A stretch of 64,000 nt of DNA from the NCBI GenBank assembly GCA_001600415.1, contig BCJX01000012.1, forward strand, positions 815,425-879,424, in the 5' to 3' direction. Positions 45,096-57,896 of this stretch are shown here, piece after piece. The position numbers and the translations under genes were made by a program. The DNA comes from Pascua guehoae. Lineage: Eukaryota > Basidiomycota > Tremellomycetes > Trichosporonales > Trichosporonaceae. The notes under the pieces are model-generated. The model was not told the origin of the DNA. It worked only from the letters and a program-made list of their open reading frames with translations, and searched no databases. Position 1 is the first letter of the stretch. Every line of letters begins with the position of its first letter.

Positions 45096-46421
45096 TTATT
45101 GCGCGAGAATGGACCGGACAAACGAGTGGTAGTTGATCTGGCCGTCGCTGGGGGTTAGTTTCTGTGGTGGTGGTGGTGTTGGTGGGAGTAGTGGTGTAGG
45201 TGCGTGCGGGCGCCGAGGTGGCTGCCGTTGAGAGAAACTCATTGTTGTTGACACCCGTAGAGTTTACGGGGTAGGCACAATGCCAGCACCCTACACTGGG
45301 GTCTCATGGAGATCATGGGTCCGCCCGAACTCTTCTCCGATCACTCCGATGCCTTCCCCGAACACGACTGCTACGAAGCAACACCCCTGCCCCCTGCACC
45401 CCAGTCTGCATTCGTAGACCCAACTCACCTAACAGGGAAGCCCTTGAGGAGCTCGTCGACCTCCTCGTCGGTCATCTTCTCGCCGAGCTGGGTGAGGACG
45501 TAGCGGAGCTCGCCAGCGCCAATGAAGCCGTTGCCCGTCTTGTCAAAGACCTGGAAGCCCTTGATGAACTCGTCTGGGGGTTAGTCGGGGGATGGACTTT
45601 CGATTGTGCAGGATGGAATGTTGCCAGGTTGGCATGTTTGGCATGTGTGAGATTGAGATTTGTTTGGGCCGTGGCGCTCGGGCCGTGCCAGCATAGCCGG
45701 AAGCTGCGTCATCACGCCTTGTTGGTTGTGCAACTCGACAAATCCAGTCCGTCTATTGACCAGCCGCCCAGACCAAGTCACGCATCACACTTATCAGTCT
45801 CCAACTTACCGGCGGTGCCTGCCGGCTTCCAACCGTCGGGGCGGTTGAGGATGCCGAGGAACTCGTCGTAGCTGACTGCGATGTAAGCTGGGCAAAGGGG
45901 GAACGAGAACCCGGAGTGGGAACTGGGAACCGTGAGAGCGAGAGCGAGAGCGGTCCCGTCACCTCGCCGCCGTCGGGCACAACTACGCACAAGTGGCACC
46001 AACAGACTGCTGGAGGCCGGCAACCTCGGCCTGTGTGGGGTTCTGACCGAGGGAGCGGAGGAGCTCGCCAAGCGACTCGCGAGGCACCTGGCCCGTGCCG
46101 CGCTTGTCAAAGAGGGCAAAGGCCTCACGGTATTCTACGCATTAGCGGTGTGTCCAAGAGGAAAGTATGGATTAGTTGAGGCTGGAATATCGTCGAGGAC
46201 GTTGCGCGTGGGCAGGGGCGGCCCAATGGTCATCGCAGACTGTCGGACCGCCACCCAACGCGACGTGGACCAGGGCCGAGCGCAGCCCCGGCGCGCGGGT
46301 GGTGGTATTGACAGAGTTGACGTATGGGAGGGGGGACGCACCAGCGTTGTTGGGAGCAGACTGCACGTCAGCGCTGTACAAGAAATCGAGCCAGTGTCGG
46401 TTGTGCGTGCAAACTCACCAT
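45096..46421 (-). CDS. cdc4: Essential myosin light chain (Cdc4/Mlc1 type)
   Basis: Six exons give 142 residues, almost exactly the length of fission-yeast Cdc4: 46421-46419 (ATG alone), 46360-46342, 46134-45991, 45875-45810, 45573-45429 and 45147-45096. Every junction keeps phase. Key stretches are [94 protein letters not shown] and [11 protein letters not shown]. The protein is a four-EF-hand light chain that binds IQ motifs of class II and V myosins and is needed for the cytokinetic ring and septation. The EF loops are degenerate at Ca2+-ligand positions, as usual in this family. The first coding exon holds only the start codon, so gene finders are likely to miss it. Confidence 0.93.
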
Positions 46422-47988
46422 GGCAATGGGTGGATATGTGGTTGCGGTAGCTGTAGTTGTTGCGTGTTGACAGATGTTGTTGCCGTTGCCCCTGCCTTGT
46501 TGGCCTCCAAGCCACCGCGGTCAGGTCCAGAACTCGAGGTTCCGACGGGACCAAATCCGCGTGGCATGCGTCGCGTGTTGGACCGGCCCCTGAGACGCGT
46601 CTCCACGTCCCATGGATCGCAATCGCCACCCGCTCGGGACTAGTCCCACCTCCATATCGCCGACGTTGTGGCACCTTTGAGCATCCTCGAGTGTCAGGAT
46701 GTGTTTTTCCTTATTCTTCCGAAATGCCGGAATCAAAAAATTCACGCCTTTTTGACCGCCACATGTCATGCTCACTCGCTCGTCTCGGGCCGTCAACCTG
46801 ACGTACCCCCAGTGCCATTTTGGCGAATTGGACGGCGATCGCAGCGACTGCGTCTGTGGCGTCATGCTTGTGGAGCTTGGAGGCGCCCAAGGCATAATGG
46901 CAGAGGGGCAATGCACCGGCACCAGAGACACACACCAGCGACCAAAGCAATTTTGCACTGGGCACCCACCCCCACACACCACACCAGGTGTGCAAGGTTT
47001 TCGTGCCCCCAAGCGGACCGAGCTACCGAGCTACCGAGCCGCCACCCTGCGTTTACAGGCGCTTTGGACACTCGTCACTGGCGCACTGGCGGGCGGCTCT
47101 CGGAACGGCCGCTTGTCGCCCCCCCCACCACGCCCGTCTGCTGCAATTTCCCCTTGCCTCGCATGCCCCCTACGGTGGGTTTTCCTTTCCCTGAAGTCTC
47201 TTTGTTTCCTTGGGTGGTATGCCCCAGGTGTGTCGTCTGCGCACATCGTGTGCCCTTCCTTCTTGATGCAAATATTCTCAAACCCCCCATGCACATGTGC
47301 CCCATCCGCCCGCCACGCCGGGTCCGTCGGTCCCTTTCCTTCCTTCCTTGCCTTCCTTCCCCCTCCCTCTCTTTGAATGCCACGGTTCGTTCCCCGCCCC
47401 GCCGTAAGGCCCCGGCGTATCGCGCCCCTCGCCAGACGCATGCATGCGTGCGAGTGTTTAGGACCGCCTTTGCATCGCATTTGGCGCCATTCCATTTGGG
47501 CCCGTTTTCTAATCGCCCTCCAATCTCCAAGGATCCAAAGGCTCAGCATTCAGGGTCTGGGCGAGGACCTCAAGTTTGCCAGTGGGCCAGTGGCCAGTGG
47601 GTGGCCGTGCTTTTTACCATTTCACCCAACCCTGCACTGCTCTTCTTTCCTTCCATTCACTCATCCCCCCCCCCTCTCCTCGAATCTCTCCACCACCAAA
47701 AAAAAACTCGTCCCCCCCCCTCTTCTTCGATCCTCGACACCTCGTCGTCCTTCTTTTCTCTCTCTAGACAAAAGTCCGCCCGTTCGAACGCTCGTCACGC
47801 TCTTTTCGCTCTGTATCATAGACCAGACCGCGAAGAGACACCACAGGGAGAAATACAAACCCCCCCACAACCAACAAGACACATCCGAGCTCTTTTTCCA
47901 GCTCTTCCCCTCCCCCCCTCCACCCCCGCAACCAACAGCTGCAACACAGGCCACCTTTAAAGGTAGCACTTACTACAGCCCCCAAAGC
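46422..47988. other. Divergent promoter region of cdc4 and DED1, long pyrimidine-rich DED1 leader
   Basis: From about 47600 to 47980 the plus strand is strongly C/T-rich (CCCCCCC and TTCTTTTC tracts), typical of the 5' leader of a highly expressed fungal gene. A 430-codon open frame crosses the region but has no motif and ends before the DED1 start. Confidence 0.6.
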
Positions 47989-50312
<2,324 letters not shown>

Positions 50313-53186
50313 ACCCCACCACGCCACTACACGTGCCCCCGGCTGCTGCGGTAGCCCTCTAAGCGGAGGGTGGCTTCTCTTCGCCCACCCTCTTTTTGCC
50401 AAACGCCTTTTGCACACACGTCTGATAAAGTCGACACACACACGACCCGACAGACGCCAAGGCGCGCATTCGTTTCGAGTCTCGTTTTCCAGTCTTTTAT
50501 TTCCCCATCAACCTCTTTTTTCCCTCGCCCCTTCTCAAGAGCCAATTTCGCCCGTCCAGCATTGCAAGCATGTGTTCCCCCCAGCGTCCCAACCTCTCGT
50601 AGCATGGCATCCATTTCCCGTTCCCACACCACCAACAGCGCAATCAATCAATCAAATCAACCCCCGGTCTTGATAAATCATCGGCAGCGCTGGTCGTCGC
50701 AGAAACGAAATGGACGTTTTCAAGAACACGCACGCATTTTAGAGCACGCTTGCACAACCTCCGCTGGCGGCGGACGCGCAACAGGATACCCCCCCCCCCC
50801 TCCCCCCTCCCCAAACCTCACGAATCCTCCACTTCCATCGTGTACGATAGACCGCACTTTACCTGGCACGCTATTCATCGATTCCCCAGCCAGTTTATTT
50901 TTTTATCCAAGATGGCGACAAGGCACCAACGTCGACTTTGTACACCACCCCACAAACCAGCATCGTTTTCGTGCCGACCCCACGCCGTCGGGCTAGAGAG
51001 GGAATAACATATGTAGCGGAGACAAGGGAGACCAGACGCTAGAGGCTAGACATCATTTAGAGTCCGCAGCCTCGCACGGCGTTGCCCCGTCTCGGTGAGA
51101 TGCGTATGAATAGAGTGCATCAAGAAGGAGTAGTTGGAGTTGTGCAAGTGAGGATTGAGAGGGCCACTGGTTGAAGTTGCAAGAGAGAATGGAATGTGTT
51201 TGTGCCACACTCGAGATTCGTCTATGGATGAGAAGCAACACTGGGTTCGAGTTGGACGAGGGCGGCATGCATGTGTTTATGCCACACTCGGCGTACTGCA
51301 GATACTTGTACTTTGGAGCGGGGCATTCACTAGGCAGTTGCATTTGACACCGTTCTTGTACAGAGCACTGCTGTGGATGTGGGGGCATGGGGGGCCAGAG
51401 GCCACTGACCAGAGACGACGGGCCAACCACCTTGTGTACCATTTCAGTGACAAAGGCAGCTGACAAGAGTGGTTCAGATCTCTTCTCATAGAGGCGCTTG
51501 CTTGGCAAATGGGCGTACAGGCGTCATGGTGGTACCACACTCGCCTCTTTTGCCACATGCAGCCCAACACGTGACGCAGGACGGTTCTGGCCTATTTGTC
51601 TTTTTGTCCGTGGCAGTTGGGAGTGAGAGGCAGCGTGTGCGAGCAAGAAGAATTGGCCTTCGCAGGCCTTGGCACAGGGAGATCGACCACGTTCCCGAAC
51701 CCCTGCATGTCGGGGACACCCCATCTCCAGACGACTGGGATATGTACTGTAGCAGAGTAAAGACTGTAGCATATGCGGCATATATCTGCGGCGAGAGCAG
51801 AGCGGCCCATGGAGTCCCTTATGGACCACATGTAAAGCAGAGTAGAGCAGATAGTTGGCGGCTGATACAGGTTGACCAGCATGGCCCACTCAAACTCGGC
51901 CATGAGGTCACAGTTGGGCCGACGCCGACTATGCCGACCCAGGAGCCGACCCCCCTCTGGCCCACCCTGAAAGTGGCGTTTTTCCTCAATGACGCAGTGG
52001 CCCATTTGTTCTCTCTTGTGTTGGATTTTTCGACACTGGCCAAAGAGGTTAGACCAGCCGGGGTTAATTAACCCACAGCGAGGGTTGGGCAGGGTATCGG
52101 AACGGTATGGTGCTGCGCCGAGGCCGAGTGGGCAAAGCGCAGAAGCAGAACGCAGGACCGGTGCGACATTGCGTCGTTGTCGCTGTGCTCGTGCTCGTCA
52201 GACTTTGTTGACTTTGTTCGCGACGTGCTGCGCCGCAACTGCGAGAGGCGAGCCGAGCTTGATCCACATTCCCATTCCCATTTCCGCAACACAAGACCCC
52301 AATCCCGAGCCCAAGCCGGAAACAACTGCCAGCCACCTCGCCAACCTCGCCCTCGGGTCGGTCGGACTGGACCAAACCAAACACACTAGCTGAAAAAAAG
52401 TCGGCACTCAGAACGCACACACGCGGACACGCACGCGAACCGTACAGACCTAGCCCTAGTCGGCGTCCGGCAACCGGCCCGCGTCGTGCTAGCCGTCGCC
52501 CTGCGTCTTTCGGTCTGATCGCTTTGGACGCCAGCTGGTTCGACTTGGATCCTTGGATCCGGCTGGCTTGTGACACGGGCCTTGGATTCGCACTCTTGGA
52601 CTTGAACTCGGACTCGAACTCGAACTTTGACTTTCGACTGGGACTTGCTTTGTTTGGCATTATCCTTTCCGCCCCCCCCTCGACCTTTCCGTGCTCGACG
52701 AGCCTTCTCTCGTCGACTCCATCCGCGACATATCCGATCCCCGGGTGAAAAAAGCAGCCGCGAGATCTTACGCAGCGCTGCGCACAGACCCGCATTCCCA
52801 TCTTGGCACCCTGCGCTTGGCAGAGCATCTCGCCCGTGCAAACGTCAAAGGTCCGAGACCTCCGTCGCCCACTTTGTCCATACTGTAATCGCTACACGGC
52901 AGATATCAGATCACCATCAGACCGAGACCGAGACGCACATCGCACATCGCTCACGCACACACACACACACGCACACGCACACGCCCGCAGACACGCCCGC
53001 CCGACACCGACCTCTACACGCTCGTTTGGCGGCGTACCCCGTCTCGTCCCACGTTCCTTTCTACGTTCCTTGCAAACCAGACGATCAAAGACGATCCGAA
53101 ACGATCGACAAGCCGCGCTGGGCGGCCAATCTCACAAACCCGCGGGGGCATTCTCATTCTCGTGCGCTTGCGCTGCGCCCGCCGGC
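50313..53186. other. Intergenic region downstream of DED1
   Basis: About 2.9 kb without a supportable gene. It includes the DED1 3' UTR, a C13-type run near 50787, GACTCGAACTC-like simple repeats near 52600-52635 and a CA repeat near 52955-52984. The last kilobase is probably the promoter and leader of the membrane-protein gene. A 200-codon frame at 51469-52071 shows no motif. Confidence 0.5.
52954..52984. repeat. CA-rich microsatellite
   Basis: A run of CA dinucleotides interrupted by CG (CACACACACACGCACACGCA and flanks) lies about 200 bp upstream of the membrane-protein start codon, probably in its leader. Confidence 0.8.
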
Positions 53187-56100
53187 ATGCGGGCGGCGGT
53201 GGTTGTGTGGTTGCTCGCGTGGGGGGTGCGGGCGGGGTATATTACGGTCGGGATGACGGAGTGAGTCTTGTCTTGCTGGGAGGGGNNNNNNNNNNNNNNN
53301 NNNNNNNNNNNNNNNNNNNNNNNNNNNNNNNNNNNNNNNNNNNNNNNNNNNNNNNNNNNNNNNNNNNNNNNNNNNNNNNNNNNNNNNNNNNNNNNNNNNN
53401 NNNNNNNNNNNNNNNNNNNNNNNNNNNNNNNNNNNNNNNNNNNNNNNNNNNNNNNNNNNNNNNNNNNNNNNNNNNNNNNNNNNNNNNNNNNNNNNNNNNN
53501 NNNNNNNNNNNNNNNNNNNNNNNNNNNNNNNNNNNNNNNNNNNNNNNNNNNNNNNNNNNNNNNNNNNNNNNNNNNNNNNNNNNNNNNNNNNNNNNNNNNN
53601 NNNNNNNNNNNNNNNNNNNNNNNNNNNNNNNNNNNNNNNNNNNNNNNNNNNNNNNNNNNNNNNNNNNNNNNNNNNNNNNNNNNNNNNNNNNNNNNNNNNN
53701 NNNNNNNNNNNNNNNNNNNNNNNNNNNNNNNNNNNNNNNNNNNNNNNNNNNNNNNNNNNNNNNNNNNNNNNNNNNNNNNNNNNNNNNNNNNNNNNNNNNN
53801 NNNNNNNNNNNNNNNNNNNNNNNNNNNNNNNNNNNNNNNNNNNNNNNNNNNNNNNNNNNNNNNNNNNNNNNNNNNNNNNNNNNNNNNNNNNNNNNNNNNN
53901 NNNNNNNNNNNNNNNNNNNNNNNNNNNNNNNNNNNNNNNNNNNNNNNNNNNNNNNNNNNNNNNNNNNNNNNNNNNNNNNNNNNNNNNGGAGTTGCGTTGG
54001 GAGGGGAGGGGAGGGGAGTCACGTCGGGGGGAAGCAGAGTTACACCGGAGAGGCATTGGGGCAGGCGGTTATCAGGCCTGCTGAGATTGCTGCTGAGATT
54101 GGCTTGGGTGCAGGCTTGGCCCGACGTTGGGAGCAGATCTGGTCGCCTGAGCGAGTACGAGTTGCCAGAGGGGTATCTAGCCCTGGGCTCGTTGAGCCAG
54201 TCGATCTACATCGGCTGGATTCTGAGATGCTTTACCAGGAACTCTTTGAGCCAGTCGAACTGCATCTGGATCTGATTCTGAGAGGCTTCACCAGAGACGT
54301 CCATGTGACCCCCAAGCCGCACCGCAAGGTTGGCTTGGCCATGCTATCCCATGGATGCTGAGGACATGCCTCAGCTTTACCCACCTCAGCTTTACATGCC
54401 TCAGCTTTACCCAGTCGTAACATCCAATGGGTCACACGACCATGACTACACCCCCTCAACCCCCTGACCACCATGACCCCTTCGACCTGCTGACACCCAG
54501 GTATGGATCGACTCGATTCCGAACGGGACGACGTCGTACAATCTCTCCATCAACCAGCCCGCGGGGCTAAACTTTATGGTCACGGTGTGGGGTGCGAGCG
54601 GGATCGAGTATGCGGGGACGACGGATGTGTTGAGTGAGTGTGCGGGGTGGCGGAGTTGATTGTTCGTGGGGAGGCATGGTGTGGTCTGTTGGTGGCGAAG
54701 GGGATCGCATAGGGGTAGGCGGTGTCGATGTGACTGCCGCGTTGGGAGACAGACGGCGGTACTGGATGGACACGGGCTGCTCCGACTCGCGCTCTTCGTC
54801 TGTGTCGTCTGGGGACTGCCTCCAGCGTTGATGGTGACGACTGGCAGACTCGTCATCTTGGAGTCGTCTACCTCTTGGACTCTACCTTCCCCCTGGGCAC
54901 TAGTCCGACCACCGGGCCTACCATACCGGACCCACCCTACCACTGTACCCGCCCACTTGCGCAGACCACACTAACCCCCAGCCGTGCTCCCATCCCCCAC
55001 CAACGACGAGTCGTGCTTTCTCACCGACCAAGCGGTCACCGACCTGTACTCGTTTGCGTTCAACATTACCGACCAGATCGGGATGCCGCAGCAGTGCTCG
55101 GCCATGTCCATCTCGTGGCCTACGAGTCTGCAGTCGCCGATTCCAAACGAAAGGAGGTCGCTTGCGAGCGGCGCCGACCCAGAGAACGAGGACGGGCGTG
55201 GTGAATTTGGCCCGTATGAGGATGGGTTCGAAGTACGGAGCGCGACAATCGTCGAACACTCGGGCGGTGGTCATGAAGACCATGCCAACGCAAATGTCAC
55301 CAACTTGAGAGGGCATGTACCCGCACGAGGTGCCCCTCTCCTACCCCGTGCTTCCCCGCCACCGGGCCTGGCCGCGCGCAACAACAAGACGAGCTCGAGC
55401 CCAACCTCTGGCAACACGACTGTGCCGCCGACGTTTTTCGGCATCATCCCGCTGGGCAACTCGTTTTCCATTCCGATCACATACAGCGCCTCGGAGCCGT
55501 TTGCCAAGGACCTGCCTGCGTCGTCGATTTCAAAGTCGCCGACGACGTGGACGACGGGCGGCGTGACGCACACCAACTGGACGGTCAACCTGGCCAAGGG
55601 GACGCGGTTCATCCTCGTGGCCGGGATCGGGAGCAAGGAAGAGTGGGCGTCGGGCGGGTCGTCGATGATGATGACAGTCGGGCAGGGTGCGTTTGGGTGT
55701 TTGACCGGCGGCGACGGGCCGGGCATTACGGCGTCTGAGACGTCGACCGGTCCGCTCCAGCGCCCCACGGGGGGCGGGGGCTCGAGCAATGCCCAAGCGA
55801 CACTGGTGAGGACGGTGGTGGCGAGTATCGTCAGCGTCGTGGGCACGCTCGTCCTCTTTGCCCTGTTGTGGTGCCTGTGCACTGTCCGGCGCAAGCGGCG
55901 CGACGCCGCGGCGCGCGGCCAGCCCAAGCCATCCGTCATGAGTGTGCTCCTGCGCCGTGACGATTCCCGGCGCTGGGCAAGCCGCAAACGCGACCCCACT
56001 AGGGATCCATACCAGGACCAGGACCACCGTCGCGACACCCACCTCGACCTCATGCACGACTATGGCAGCGACCTCGACACGCCGCCGTCGAGCACACGCC

Positions 56101-57128
56101 GCCTCGGCGCCGCGTACGGCAACGCAACCGTCGCGAGCCGCAACTCGCACTTTTCACAGTACTCGCTCGCCTCATCGCGCGGCCAGGGCTCGCCAACGCC
56201 GTCGGCGTACGAAATGATCTACCCGGACGCTCCGCCGTACTCTGCCCACCCCAACCCGCCGTCCATGCACCGCGGGTCCAGGACGAGCATGTACGACGAG
56301 CCGCCGTTTGTCTACGCCACGTCCCCGCTCGCCATGTCGCCCACGTCGCCGCGCGACGCCAGAGACGCACGCGCAGAGGATCCCATGTCGCCACACTCGC
56401 TCCACGCGTCGTCACACTATTCCCCCCTCTCGCCGTCCCAGCACTCGCCGCACTCGCCGCATACCACCCACACCACCCACACGCACCCATCGCCGTCCAC
56501 GCACACCTCATCCCACTCGCCCCTCGCGCCCTCCCCGTCCCACGCCTACCAACCCGACCTCCTCCGCGGCCAGTCCCTCGACGACCCCCTCGGCGCCTAC
56601 CCGCCCCTCTCCCGGGCCCTGCCACCTACGCCCCTCCCCCCCGGCGCCGCGCCGTCACCCTCCCCCGCACCCCTGGCGCCGCGCCCCCGCGGCCCGCTCG
56701 TGCTCCACACGGCCGACCCGCGCGACACGGACGCCGACGCAGACACAGACCTCAAGCGCGAGACGCTCGCCCTCCTCTCCGGCCCCTCGGCATCGGCCAC
56801 GCCCGGCCCCTCGCGCTCGTCCCCAGACGCCCCCGCCCGCCGCCCCCGCCGCCTCGAGCGCCAAGAGACATCCTACCTCGTGCACACGGACGCGGGGCGC
56901 GTCGCCGCCGCACCCGCACCGCGCCGCGGGCGCGTCCTCGAGCTGCCACCCAGGTACGACGAGGTCAACTGGGACGCCGACGAGCCCCAGGCATCCGGCA
57001 CGGCGACCCCGGCACCCGCCGGGTCGTCGGCCCCGCGCGCGCCCGTGCGCGCGCACACGGTCGACGGCGAGACGCCCCCGCCAGAGGGGACGCCCCCGCC
57101 TGTCCCCGATCGCAAGTCTACCGTTTAG
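53187..57128 (+). CDS. Single-pass plasma-membrane protein with signal peptide, broken by a sequence gap
   Basis: Exon 53187-53260 encodes a signal peptide (MRAAVVVWLLAWGVRAG) and ends at a GTGAGT donor. A run of Ns follows. Exons 54501-54633 and 54982-57128 resume in matching phase. The extracellular part (YNLSINQPAGLNFMVTVWGA, then CFLTDQ, QCSAMSISW and GCLTGGDG) has paired cysteines, many N-x-S/T sites and Ser/Thr-rich stretches. A transmembrane helix at nt 55803-55880 (VASIVSVVGTLVLFALLWCL) precedes a basic stop-transfer RRKRR. A cytoplasmic tail of about 400 residues is Ser/Pro/His-rich with LPPRYDEVNWD near the end. This layout resembles fungal Mid2/SKG6-type wall sensors, but no family is proven. 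At least part of the coding sequence is missing or unread in the gap, so the start assignment is provisional. Confidence 0.65.
53286..53987. other. Assembly gap (702 Ns)
   Basis: Undetermined bases only. The gap lies inside the membrane-protein gene, between its signal-peptide exon and a repeat-bearing segment. Confidence 1.
54192..54298. repeat. Tandem duplication of about 54 bp
   Basis: TTGAGCCAGTCGA at 54192 recurs at 54246. Both copies continue with a similar CTGGATTCTGAGA / CTGATTCTGAGA segment and GCTT-ACCAG end. It lies in a presumed intron next to the assembly gap. Confidence 0.8.
54369..54410. repeat. Three copies of a 12-bp motif with a 15-bp period
   Basis: CCTCAGCTTTAC occurs at 54369, 54384 and 54399 with 3-bp spacers. 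It is in the same presumed intron as the 54-bp duplication. Confidence 0.9.
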
Positions 57129-57896
57129 TGTTAAGTCTGCCGTTTAACGGTGAGGGCGACAGGGTGGTGGATAGACGGGCTAGACAATCAGTGAGGCAGA
57201 AACGAACGAGGGAGGTAAGCGAGTGAGCTGCAGGGTAAGCCAGCAGGGAGTCAGAGAGAGTTCGAGAGAGTGGGAGTGAGAGAGGTTCTTGATGGACATC
57301 GGACACTGGAAAACGGACACTCGTACTTGTTGTACACCTAGATGCCATGCCACCGCCCAACCGGCGACTTTGGATTCGCCCAGCGTGCAGGACGCGGAGC
57401 ACGCCATCCCCTTGCAGTGAGGCAGGGCTGCGCGGAAGGGTCGTTGGACCAGCAGGTCTTGTAGTACTGGTCAGTGCAGCGGGCAAAGTGCAGGGCAGGG
57501 CAGTAGGAGGGGACCTGCGCGCTTGCGGGACTGAGACAACGGTGATAGTACCTGTGAAAGGTTGGGTGTATGGGTGTGCGAGGCTGCGGGCAGAGGAAAG
57601 AGGGCAGCGAGCAGGGGGGTCATGGGGCCCAGGGAGGAAAACGGAAGGGAGAATGCAACAACGAGGTAGTGAGAACGTATGACGCCCAACTGAGGGCAGA
57701 GGGGGCGGCGAAGGAGAACAGACGGGTTGGAGTCAAGTTGCTAGGGGGGGAGCCAGGAGCCCAAGGGATGCTGGTGGGATCATCCTCAACCCACCAGCGC
57801 ACGATACACCCTAAATCTACCACCATCAGTTGTCAACTCTGCCAGAGGGTCCGCGTTCTGGCCACCAACAATGCAGCAGTGGATACATCATCACGT
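57129..57896. other. Convergent 3' region between the membrane gene and PMT1
   Basis: No coding feature is supported. The plus strand is purine-rich (GAGAGAG and GGAGGG tracts). Confidence 0.6.

Noticed and set aside
46668..47960. 430-codon plus-strand frame upstream of DED1
   Set aside because: Composition is Pro/Arg/His-rich noise from a pyrimidine-rich leader; there is no domain, and it ends just before the DED1 start in another frame.
51469..52071. 200-codon plus-strand frame downstream of DED1
   Set aside because: No family motif, no codon-bias match to neighbouring genes and no splice context.
52691..52888. Plus-strand frame starting at GTG with a helix-like peptide
   Set aside because: There is no ATG, no splice partner and only 65 codons; it is more likely part of the leader of the next gene.
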